Assembly: GCF_040869045.1 (NCBI RefSeq)
Contig: NC_090319.1
Location: forward strand, 56,764,779-56,828,778
Reading direction: 5' to 3'
Origin: Eurosta solidaginis
Taxonomy: Eukaryota; Arthropoda; Insecta; Diptera; Tephritidae
DNA: 64,000 nucleotides
A program made the translations under genes and the position numbers. The notes below the pieces were generated by a model, which did not search any database, was not told where the DNA came from, and saw only the letters and a program-made list of their open reading frames with translations. Below, piece by piece: positions 11,977 through 23,400 of the stretch. How positions within the stretch are numbered: position 1 is the stretch's first letter; every line of letters starts with the position of its first letter.

Positions 11977-11991
11977 CCTGGGCCCATAACC
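11977..11991 (-). other. copia primer-binding site (half initiator-tRNA type)
   Basis: The minus strand reads GGTTATGGGCCCAGG immediately after the 5' LTR. Copia primes from an internal fragment of initiator methionine tRNA, and GGTTATGGGCCC is the expected complement. Its position, directly abutting the LTR, fixes the LTR end at 11992. Confidence 0.85.
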
Positions 11992-12237
11992 TGTGCAAAA
12001 TTACGAGTTGCGCAGTAATGTTGGACACAAAATAAGAAGATTTTATCTATATGATTTAATATTATTCGCTTTTATGGAATACTTTATTGAAACGATGTTG
12101 TTCAATAGACAGTTTGAATTAAAAAAGAACTACAAAATAATGTACAAAAGGCATGTGTGTTCAGTGTTACTCCGTTCACAAAAACAATGCTGCCGAATGT
12201 TTTGATTCCTTTGTTTGTTACCATGTATTTTTCAACA
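11992..12237 (-). repeat. 5' LTR of the copia element
   Basis: 246 bp, TGTTG...CACA on the element's own strand, matching the interrupted LTR at 9552-10091. It differs from its partner at several bases, so the insertion is not very recent. Confidence 0.85.
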
Positions 12238-12340
12238 AAATCCCCTTGAATCTGGTATTCTAGTCGCCTCTTACGACAGGCATACCTACCGCGTGTATAT
12301 TCTGACCCCTCTAACCCGCGGGGGTACAATTCCCTCCTCA
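12238..12340 (-). mobile_element. SINE family S, head portion
   Basis: The minus strand reads a CCCGCGGGTTAG head, then AGAATATACACGCGGTAGG, then GTCGTAAGAGGCGACTAGAA, the 5' head of the family seen also at 15884, 38303 and 50240. It is probably the other half of the copy at 9303-9551. Confidence 0.7.
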
Positions 12341-12829
12341 AGCGCTACGCTTGAATTATACAATAAATAAATGTGGACTTGTCACCATTAAATTTCATAA
12401 AAATTGCGTTTAAGTATGCTAAACTCTTTAGAAATTGCGATGTCGGTTTACAAGGACCTCCTTTGGACAATCAATTGACAAACGTGTGTTTTGTCAACAT
12501 GTTCTGATCAAATGTACCGACACTTAAGAAGGCTATATTCCCTTGCTTTGTATACTTCAAACCACGTTTCTTCCACAATAGCAATTTTCGGGAGCTCCAA
12601 AAATGTATTAAAAACTTTCTTTTCTAGGCTGATGTTACGTATTGAAATATTCCCAAGGCATGCGGCTCATCATTTTTCTTTTTTATTTAAAATAACTATG
12701 AAAGTAATTTTATTGTATCCGTTAATATGTAATCCATTAAAATTAGAAAAATTTGTAAAATTTTTCAATTTGGTAGCCTGTTTTAGGTGAAATTGTCATT
12801 GTCCACGCATTGTCAAGTGGCTAACGTCA
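12341..12829. other. Unassigned AT-rich stretch
   Basis: No coding or repeat feature recognised. Confidence 0.35.
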
Positions 12830-13199
12830 CATGCCGTCATACAGAGAGTTTTACAGCTCCGGCTCACGCTCAATTCTCACGGGAATGCTCTGGATCATTG
12901 AGAGACTTGAGAAGCAGATGTCGTGATATTTTCGCACACGTGAAATGTGATAGGCAGATATCGCCGCTGTTTTTTATTTAACTCATACGGCGAAAGGCTA
13001 AGCAGCGACATCTATTTTTGAAAAAGTAGGTTTATTAAAGGAAGCGTTGCCAAACTAAAGACAAGTAATTAACAAATTATCTGCCTCGGAAATTGAACCA
13101 GACTTCTATCTGGATTTATCTGGCTCAAATCGTTGTTGTTGCATTGACATGCAAAATTATTTATCTGGCTCAGGCTCTTTGTCACCGGATGATGGCTAC
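12830..13199. repeat. Unclassified ~365-bp dispersed repeat, copy 1
   Basis: Closely matches 56748-57110 in the same orientation. Shared landmarks are 'gctccggctcacgctcaatt', 'cacacgtgaaatgtgatagg', 'catacggcgaaaggctaagc' and 'caccggatgat(g/a)gcta'. No open frame, no inverted termini that I can define, and no target duplication found. Confidence 0.7.
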
Positions 13200-13209
13200 A
13201 GTAAATGAA

Positions 13210-14216
13210 CCCTGCAAAAATTGTTGGATGATGTGGTCCACTGGAGCACTTCCCTTCAAAAAACGAGGTACTCCATAAATAATATAAGGAATACTCCTTT
13301 GGGAGTATAGGGGTGTTCCACAACTAATCTGTATTCATACAAAAAATGTGCTCCAATTAACATTGCGATGTCCTAGGAGAAGAGTAGGTGATCCCACTCT
13401 CGCTTTGTTTGTGAGTATTCCATAGAGTACATACGTGAGAGTACTTTCCAAAGTACTTTGACTGTAGTACTCCATGGAGCACCCACAGAGGATCATACGC
13501 CTAAGAAGAATTGTGTCGGAAAGAATTATCGGAGTGAATTTAATTTAAAATGAAAGTAAATGAAGAGGGGCAATACAACTTTTATATTTTTTACTACGAA
13601 TATTCTTATGTTATTTAGCATTTGCGTGAATAAAGAAACTAATATGTCTCTATACTATAGTATGTATACATAAAACCAGTGCGCGGTTGCGTTTTATCAG
13701 AGTTGCCATAGTAAAATTTTATTATCAGTTATTTGTATGCAATATTTTACTTTTGGCAACTCTGTTCGATCGTCGTCGTGTCGTGATCACGGTCGTTAAA
13801 GAACGAGCAATAATCGGCTGATGGTGGTCCGCAAACGCATTGCAAAGGAATATTGTTAGAGTACTCCAACATGAAGAAAATGGAACACGTAATCCAACAA
13901 TTTTTGCAGGGTTACCATTATACTCCACTGTAATGCAGCAATGGACCAACTCATGTTTCTACACGAACATACTGTAAGCCGATCATTGCTCGTTTTTAAC
14001 GATTGTAATCACTACATGATGTTTATTGGACTGTGGGTACTCCATTGATTACTCTGATGTAATGCGGAGCTGGAGTATATGGCCTAGTCCTAGGACATCG
14101 CATTGTTAATTGGACCATATTTTTTGTATGAATTGTGGTTAATTTTGGAGCACTCGCTTGGTCCATAGCGTGTACCCCTTACATGCATGCATGGAGTATT
14201 CGCGAATTTTGCAGGG
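13210..14216. mobile_element. TIR element family C (CCCTGCAAAAATT ends), outer copy
   Basis: The left end CCCTGCAAAAATTGTTGGA and the right end ...GAATTTTGCAGGG form inverted termini. The flanks overlap by 'gaa' (possible 3-bp duplication). No transposase frame is visible. A second member (13252-13911) lies inside it. Fragments such as 'ggacatcgca(t/a)tgttaattgg' recur in all copies. Confidence 0.7.
13252..13911. mobile_element. TIR element family C, inner copy (660 bp)
   Basis: Begins CCCTTCAAAAAACGAGGTAC and ends ...AACAATTTTTGCAGGG. It matches 59473-60122 almost throughout and contains the M1 MITE empty site at 13664-13671. Flanks are TT on both sides (compare TA for the other copy), so a 2-bp duplication is possible. 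Non-coding. Confidence 0.75.
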
Positions 14217-14494
14217 GAACTACCTCGATTTCTTTGTATAATGCTCGTGAGAGCGCAAAAAATTAGAGTTTCATATCAATAAATTGTATATAATCGATAG
14301 CCGGTATCGACATAAAGTAAGTTCGATTAACTTAGTTCATGTCTTATTTAAAGTGCACGAATAGACGAATTTACTGTATACGTAGAACTTTTTTCTTTCG
14401 TGAAAATCTACTATCTATTCATCTTATGATTAGTAAATGGTAGAAGTAATCTTGTAACCCTTGCTTATTTCATATTTTATGAAAATTTAAAATA
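14217..14494 (+). promoter_or_regulatory. Upstream region of the ZAD gene with a DRE-like motif
   Basis: About 280 bp before the start codon. 'aatcgatagccggtatcgac' near 14292-14312 carries ATCGATA, close to the DREF site TATCGATA used in housekeeping-type fly promoters, and a second TATCGA lies nearby. The match is short, and I have no expression data. Confidence 0.35.
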
Positions 14495-17400
14495 ATGGTA
14501 TCATACCAGTGTCGTACGTGTCGTGAGAAAAAAAAATGTCAGTACTATGCACTCACAGAATATTTGGATGAGGAGCGCTGCCCTAAAAAGACACTTGCCG
14601 ATTTTCTATGGGACATTGCAAAAATCAATGTATAAACAAAAACATTTAACAGTTTTGAATTACATTTTAATACGGCTCTTTCTTTAACTAGAACAAGACA
14701 GAGGACGCTAAACGCTTACCACAACAAATTTGTGGAAGTTGCTCACGCAAGTTGAAAAATACCTATTCATTTATACTACAAGCGCAAGTAGCTAATAGAA
14801 AACTATTTGCTAGCTTGTATATTGGAAAAGCAGGTTGTAGCTCTGCTAAAGATTTGCCAAATAAAAGCAATGATTGCTTATTGGAGGCTCCCATCGATAT
14901 ACCCATGCTTCAAGCGGACATCAAAAAAGAAAACCTTAATATCGACGACGAAGCTAAACAAGGGGAATTCGATGACTATAAAAAAAGCGCAGATGTTGTA
15001 GAAGAAAATGAAGATGCAGATGCACAATCAGTAAAGGAGGAGAGTTTAGACCTGGAGCAAAAGCAAAGGATTGTCAAAAGTACAAGCGGAGGTGATACTA
15101 CAACACTTTTTTATTTTATGAATTGTTTATTAAACGTTGTAGCATTATCCAGATGATTGCATGGCAGCGGATCCTATTACTACAGCAGAGAAGCACGAAG
15201 AAAATACGGATATACCAGACAATACTAGTGACCAGGATACAGATAAGAGGTTCAGTATAGTATTCTGTTTTATTTAATTGACTAACACCAACACTTGCGT
15301 ATTAATTTTGCTATTATAGTGAGGGAGCTTCCAATGCTTCTCCACCGACAAAGCGTAGACGCGGTAGATCACAAGCGAAAACATTAGAGTTTGCATATTG
15401 TGACGATGCTGGACGATACCATTGTAAAAAATGCGACAAAACTTTTGCATGGAAAAAAGATGCAGAACGTCATTACAGAATACATACTGGCATTTATCCA
15501 TATGAATGCGAGAAATGTGGCCATCTTTTCCAAAGCAAAGATAAATACGATGATCACATGGAGGTGCATGCTAGGGGAGGACAAGAGAAAGATCAACAAA
15601 TTTCAGGTGAGTGTTATTCATATATAATAGTGATGCAAGGAATTGTTGAACACTTAGATAAATATGGTCATGCTATGGGAGTAAGTTCCAGTATCAAATT
15701 ATGCATTAAGCTACCTTGATGTTTAGTAATGAATAAACTCGAAAAATGAAAGTGATTACGTGGGAATTTATAGCTAATACTATTCTAAGTGCCAGCATCA
15801 ATTTTACGAGAGCAATGTTTTAGATACATTCGGCAGTATGAATATATTTCTTAAATATACGCGAAACTTACCCTAACGAGCGGGATTCATGCTAGTGAAA
15901 CAGAATTCGCCACGGATAGATGAGGTTGACAATTGGGTTTGGAGAAGCTATATGTTGCCCTGGCAACCTGAGTATGGTATTTTAGTCGCCTCTTACGACA
16001 GGCATATCTACCCGTTGGGGCGAAACGAAATTAATCGTAACATACATTGGACAATAACCTGGAACTGCGATTTTCAAAGATAGGAAGGCCCCCCTCCACG
16101 CAATCAAAAAAAAAAAAAAAAAACCAGGTTCTTTTTCAGCAATAATAAAAACAACATGATTTCTCATTCAATTGATGTCACCGTTAATTAAAGAGCGTGC
16201 ACCCCATAATCCCGACTATACAAAATCTCGACAATTTTCAGAAATACCGATAAGACAATTCAAACATAACAAAATCCCGACAATGCACAATCCAGACATA
16301 TTTACGAAAATTTTGTTGTTGTGCTAACATTACGCGTACGCAGAAAGGTTTTATCCGCAGAAACAGTGTTAGATCGGCTAAGGGTTAGCGGCGAAAGTCA
16401 CCGACGCAGAAAGGTGTTCTGCGCAGAAATACTGTGGATTGCGTAGCCGGTGTTGGATCGGCTAAGGGTAAGGGTTAAGCGCGCCCGAAGCTCGTAAACT
16501 TAGAAAGCGCGTAGCTGGTGGTGGATCAGGTATGTGTTGGTTTGCAAAGATGCCTAAAATAATAGAACAGTACCGAGGATGTGTACTTTTTTTTTATGAT
16601 ATCATAAGTGATTTCGCAACTTACATGTTGTCGGGATTTGGTCGAGTCGGTATAATGAATGGTGTGGATTTGGTCGAGTCGGGATTGTTTACATCGGTAT
16701 TTTGCAAGTCTGGATTATGTTATACGCTCAATTTTTGTAATGGCAATGAAAAATTGGAAGTAGCATGCCAAAAGTAGGAGTATACCCCCGGGGTTAGTTG
16801 TCGAAAAAGACATGTTTGACCTTCAGAGTCTCACAGTCCCGAAGGTTCAAGGGGTCAGAAGAATATTCCCGCAGTAGTCGGCCCAGTGCCGCAAGGTGGA
16901 CCATATTTATATCCGGGAAAGAACTGCCCACTTCCGTCACACTCGGACATTCATTCCGACGAATATGGATTGTATTATGTATTATTTTGATACTAATTAA
17001 AGCTCAACGAAAGCTCAATCAGCGAAAAGGAGCTGCCTACCACATTTGATCAGTCAGAATTAAGAAGGACTTCTCCGAGCCGTTCGAAACTATACGAGGT
17101 TTCGGGCAGAGTGACCCCTCATCATGTGATTTCTCCAACTCGATGCTCGCAAATCTGGAGACCTTAACCGATCTGGAACAATATTTTATAAGACCGTGCA
17201 ATTGCTGGCGTACGCCGACTACATTGACGCTTGGCATCGGTGAGTACAGAAGAAGATTTAATGATAAGGTGTATGAGATTGATGCAGACATAAATATAGT
17301 CCAACGAATGAAAACAGAGTGGATACGCTCCCTATACGAGAGCGGAGTGGGGCATGGGACCGCATAACTTGTTCACGGATGGGTCGAAGATTTGTCAAGA

Positions 17401-20400
17401 GCTAAATGTAAGCCGCAAGTTTAAGTTGGCTGATCACTGCAGTGTATTCTACGCGGAAGTTGCTGCGATTAACGATGCGGTGGATGAAATGTTATCCAGT
17501 ACTACTACGGTTAGGGAGTTTAACATCTACTCTTATAGCCAAGCGGCTATCAAGGCCTTGAGCCCAACTACTGTGCGATCGAGGGTGGTGTGGGAGCGCC
17601 TGACCTCGCTTGCGATTGCATCGAATTATTTTACAATTAAGATTATCTGGGTCCCGGGCCATAGTGATATCGCGGGTAACTGTCAAGCGGATTTCTTAGC
17701 CCGCATCGGTACAACTGAACCGGATGAAGATGGCTGTAGGGATTTCGGGATTCCGCTGGCCACCTGTGGATTGCTCCTCCGTAGCTGGGCCTCGAGTCAG
17801 CTCAGCAAACGTTGGGCGGACACCACGTCTTGCAGGGTAGCAAGATCTTTCTGGCCAAAAGTGGACGGCAGGAGGTCTGCTGAAATAGTTGGGTTCACTA
17901 AGGCTCACCTATCAATGGTCATTGGGGTTTTGACAGGGCACTGTCCCATGGGTATCCATGCGGTACGTCTCAATCATAGATGTTAAGTAATGATTAGATA
18001 ATGCTAATTATTGCTAATTAACCTTCGTTTGCGAAATTCTCTAATTCATTAAATAATTAGAATTAGTTCAACTAATTCCCATTAGATAATTGAAATTTTT
18101 ATTCCAATGTTAAATCTAATTGCAATTAGTTGCCATTAGCAAAAAAAATTGGTTTACCTTTACAATTAGAAATCTAATTGACTTCTGCTAATGCAATTAG
18201 ATATTCAATTAGCTCGAATTGGAATAAATTATTTTGATAAAAATAAATTTTTTTCAAAGAATAATTGAAGTGAATGAATAATGATGTAAATAAATATAAA
18301 TAATTGATTTTAATTCGAGCTAATTGAATATCTAATTGCATTAGCAGAAGTCAATTAGATTTATAATTGTAAATGTAACCCAATTTTTTTTGCTAATGGC
18401 AACTAATTGCAATTAGAATTACCATTAGAATAAAAATTTCAATTATCTAATGTGAATTAGTTGAACTATTTCTAATTGTTTAATGAATTAGAGAATATAA
18501 ACCAATTGCATCAATTGCTAATTCTAATTGGAATTTAACATCTATGGTCTCAATATACTGGAAACTCCATCCTGCTGCAGCTGTATGGAGGATGATGAGG
18601 TGAAATCACCAAATCACTTTATGCTTGATTGCCCAGCTTTTGCCAGAACTAGGCGAAAGTACTGCGGTCGCGACTCACTTGGATCTCCCGAGGATTTATC
18701 CAAAGTTGAGATCGGTATCATTCGGAGCTTTATCGTTGCTACCCAACGATTCTATAAGTAGCTAGATCTAAGTCACCGTTATTTTTGGTTTATGTGGTAT
18801 CACAACGGACCTTCGTGTTGTCCAAGTGAGCTATCCTTATCAGGGCAGCTACCACCTAACCTAACCTAACGCTGGTTAGGCCATGTTATTCCTTTGAAAG
18901 ATGATGCTTGTGAAGAAGGCGGCCGCCACTCTGCTCTATGGTCCAGGTGGAATGCGATTTAAATTCCCTTGTTGTTACCAATTAACGCCAGTTCGCTCAG
19001 CGATTTAAAGACGGGTTGCACTTTATAGACCGCTTAAACCGTTTAAGCGAGTAAGAGTTAATTAAGTAAGTAATTGCGGTACAAGTTGAAACTTGTTTCA
19101 TGAGTTAAGTTTTTATAAGAAATTCATCGTCCTATTCATGGACTACTTTGTTTTATTTTTTATGGGTGCGCGATTATGTTTAGTTCCACTAATAGACCTC
19201 TTACTATCCTTTACTTTTTACAGAAGATGAAATGATGGATTTAGGATCAAAATTACAAGTAGAATTGGATGCGAATGATACCAGCGACGAACAAAGCGAA
19301 GAAGAATATGAAGAGATGTAATATGCAACTGCCAAATTATCATTTCTTATACTGCTATTATATAATATATATATTTTTTAATTTTACTAGAGAACCCAAA
19401 CGACGTCGTGGTAAAGCAACTTCTACAAAGAAGCCTGAATTCACCTTTAATAATGACGATGAACGGTATCACTGCAATAGGTGTAATAAGGACTTTGCAT
19501 GGAAGAAAGATGTTGAACGTCATTTAAAAAGCCATTATGGGATTTATCCATACGAGTGTAGCAAATGTGGTCATCGTTTTCAGCGAAAAGACAAGTTTTC
19601 CAATCACTTGAAGGTCCATGAGAGACAAGAGGCTGGTGTTGCACGTCGTCCCAGACCAGAAAAAAAAGCCGAATTAAGTTTTGCAGAACATTTATATTCA
19701 GAGTTGCGATTCCGTTCGCTCGAATGTAAACTATGCACAGAACACATACCAAACTTAGCAACACTACGTACGCACTTGCAAACACACATCGAACCACATA
19801 CAATAAATATAGAAGCGGATAGTGATGTCGTTAAAGAATTATTCCCCAATGCAAATGGTGGGCTGGACCACATTAAATTGCAAATATGCAAAGACATTAA
19901 AGAGCAACGTTATGGAAAATATTATGCTATTATTAACGCATATGGTTATGAAATGGCTCTTAGTGATTCTGATACAGAACCCAATACTGAGGATGCAGAC
20001 AAGAAATATGAATGTGAGCTATGTCAGGCGAAAGTGGCACGCAAGCATCAACTAATACAACATATAAAAGCGGAACACGCACAACAAAAATTACCGCATA
20101 AGTGTAATGTTTGTAAATTACAATTTGTTAGCTCACCAATGTATGAGTTTCATTCGCGTACGCAGTGCCGTAATCGTGATAGAAAATATCAGTGTCTAAA
20201 ATGTCCAGGAAAATTCGTATGGCTACAGAACCTTCAAGGTCACAAATGTTCGAATCGTCTTAATTTATATGCACCCAAAAAAACAGAAAAAGGCAAACAA
20301 AACTTGTTACAATGCAATTTTTGTGATAAAACTTTCCGTTATGCTACAGATTTGAAACGTCATCAGGAAATTCATAACTTGAGTAGTCGTTCCCATATTT

Positions 20401-23400
20401 GCAATATATGTAGTCAACCATTTTTAAAAGCTGAAAATCTGCGGCAGCATATGCGGCAAGCGCACGATCAATTTAAACGACGCATTCTGTGTTGCTTGTG
20501 TGGCGAAACACCTAAAACACTTGCAAAACTACGTATACACTTGCAAAATCATGCAGATGGTTGGACTGGTATCAGATACTCCGAGGGATTGTATTTTAAA
20601 GCACATTGGCCACAAGGCTGCAAAGGGAAAGAAGCCGAAGTGGAACAAAGTATTGTAATCGATTTTGCTGGACAGAATTTAACACCATATTACTGTGCCG
20701 TGGACGAGAGTGGTAACGAAATGGATTTGTATGATTCTGAAACAGATGTGGAATTGGAAACTAATAACCCTTCATCAAGCGTACAACCTACAATAAATGT
20801 GTATAGCTGCGATTTGTGTGGTGAAGCATTTTTCAGAAGATCACGTATATTACAACATCAACATAGTGCGCATGCCGATAGCTCGGAAACGCTACCACAC
20901 GCTTGTGGACGTTGCGACAAACAATATGTTTGCTTAGGTTTACTGGAACAGCATTATAAGCGTGAATGTGGTAATATATATAAACGATATGATTGTAAAC
21001 GTTGTTCAGCGCGTTTTGTTTGGGAAGAAAATCTGCAGCAGCATATGCAACGTCAGCATATCGATCCAGAACAACAAATAAGCCGTCAACTTGCTAATAA
21101 ATTGCAGTGTGATGAATGTCATAAAGTATTTGTTTGGCCAAAGGATTTAACGCGTCATAAACGTATACATATGCCCGATGATGAGAAGTTCGAATGTCCA
21201 TATTGTGATCGTAAATTCTATCGAAAAGATCATTTGCAAACTCACTTGAAAACACATGGCGCATCTGGAAATACGGCTGCGGCTACTACAACTGCGGCAG
21301 CTACTAAACGCGAACTTAATCGCAAAGTGAATGGTGAGTCATTATTAGTTAAGTATTTTCAATTCAATCGGAAGGCGTAAGGTTAACCATTTAGTTAAAC
21401 TATCAAATTGTTAAACAATCACAGGGAAAATACACTTTGTTTTTGGCGCTTGGCTGACGTAGTGTTATGGGAGTAGTGCGCTTACTAATCGCACTGAAAC
21501 TCCCATGGTTACACTTACTACGCTGCCGACTGTCCCACACTCCAAAATCTTGTGTGTGACGTTTGATCAGGATCTACATTTTGGTGAGCATGCAGCCGCA
21601 ATTGTACCGAAAATCCAGAACCGTAATAAAATCCACAAATCTCTTGCTGGCAGAACTTGGGGAAAAGACAAAGAAACGCTCATTACCACTTACAAAGCAA
21701 TTGGCCAGCCGATTGCATGCTACGCGTCCCCTATATGGTCACCAAGCCTAAGAACTACACACTGGAAGAAGCTATAGGCCTGCCAAAATGCTGCTCTCAG
21801 AACCGCCACGGGCTGTCTTCTTATGTCGCCAGAACACCATCTACATAATGAGGCGAGAATACTCCCCATCAGGGAGAAAAATGAGATGCTAACCAAACAG
21901 TTCCTGTTGAATACCCAGAAATCTGGGCATCCCAACAGACATCTGATTGATGAGGCAACACCGCCCAGGGGCTAAGGGAGTCATCTCCGTAAGCATTTTG
22001 AGGAAATACGACACCTGAGAAGCCAGCCGTATGAAGCGAAAAAACACAAGCAGGTCCTTGGTGAACTCCATAAACAGGCGTCGGACCTTTATGCCGGGAA
22101 TTGCCCGGTGAATCCAGTACTTAACGAAAATTATCCAAAACTTGCGGAAGAGGAACGCATACTCCCCAGGGAAACGCGAGTCACTCCAGCTCAACTTCGA
22201 TCTGGATACTGTAACAGGCTAAACTCTTACCTATCCAGAATCAACCCCGACATACAAAATGTATGCCCTGCTTGCAATGTGTCCCCACATGACACCAACC
22301 GTCTCTTTACTTGTAATGTGGAGCCAACGCCTCTAACACCCTTCACATTATGGTCCACCCCTGTTGAAACAGCAAGTTTCCTTGGACTCCCGTTAGAGGA
22401 TATTGATGACAATTTGTGATCGGTCGCACCTATTGGATAGGGCGAAGCACAGCTACATCAACAATAACATTTCCGTCTTTAGGACTTTTCCACCAAAATT
22501 ATATTTGCCGTTCGGAGTCTTCATAAAAGCTATGGCTCCTACCAATATGCAGGAAAATTTGAAGAAGGAAATCGCAAATTGAAAAGAAGCTTGGACGTTA
22601 ATCTCTTCGGAGATAAATTGCTCCTAGTTTATAAAGTAAAGTTTATAAAGAAATCGCAAATTGAAAAGAAGCTTGGACGTTAATCTCTTCGGAGATAAAT
22701 CGCTCCTAGTTTATAAAGTATTATTTGCATTACTGTACTTTTATATTGTAACTTAGCTAGAGTGCCTGTATAGGATAATGATCACTCCCGCTCAAAGACA
22801 GTTATGCCTGACTAAGTTTATGTCCATCTGTTACACCTAGAATATGTTCGTAAGAAAGGAAAGTTAAAGTTCGTTTCCCCGCAGCGTTATATCTGCTGTG
22901 TGATGTGCAAATCGATAGAAACTTACGCGTTAGTTGGGTTAGTAGCAGAATGTTCTGGAAACATATCCAGCCAATGAGAACTACTGGCAGCATTTCGAGG
23001 CACATGTGTGAAGTATTTTTCAGCAACAACGTGAATGTTATTTGTAAGGTCAATATGTTTGCTTGCATTTGCTCTAAGAGTATTCTTCAGTGTTGTCTAT
23101 CCCCCCTTATATCCGTTTCTGAGCCCTAGAGATATCTCGTTTATTTTATTTGCTGTGTACCAACCCTTATCTAAAATACGCTCTGACAGTCTAATTTTTA
23201 TTTCTTCGCAGCTGTTGAGCCGCATCTTTGTAAACCCAATGGTCTCAAATGTGTACAATGCAAGATTTGCCTTTCCACACATACCAAAATTGCCGATCTT
23301 CGTGAGCACTTAATGGAGCATCGTAGTGACGTTTCGTTGTCTCAAAATGTTGCAGTTTCAAAGACTTCTCTACATTTCTATCCCGATGAGGCACCTATGC

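Larger units (their letters stand above)
9552..12237 (-). mobile_element. copia-type LTR retrotransposon, internally deleted
   Basis: A minus-strand copia-group element with two LTRs, primer-binding site, gag, and the 3' part of pol (RT tail plus RNase H). The LTRs are about 246 bp once a MITE in the left one is discounted. The middle of the element, covering protease, integrase and most of RT, is absent: gag runs within about 100 bp into an RT segment with a YVDD motif (around 11050-11061). I see no 5-bp duplication at the outer ends. It is defective and could move only with proteins supplied in trans. Confidence 0.88.
17040..19075 (+). mobile_element. RTE-like LINE copy, split by a second LINE
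   Basis: Left part 17040-17329: in broken frames it gives QSELRRTSPSRSKLYEVSGR, then KTVQLLAYADYID (the RT catalytic YADD-type motif, here Y-A-D-Y) and DADINIVQRMKT. Right part 18869-19075: homologous to the 7482-7774 fragment, starting at 'gctggttaggccatgttatt' and ending with the family tail 'gttaattaagtaagtaatt'. Between them a 1.54-kb RNase H LINE is inserted with a short ACGCT duplication. Dead copy within ZAD-gene intron 4. Confidence 0.78.

Noticed and set aside
16206..16722. Firm call of a DNA transposon
   Set aside because: Inverted termini are imperfect and no target duplication was found, so it is mentioned only as possible.
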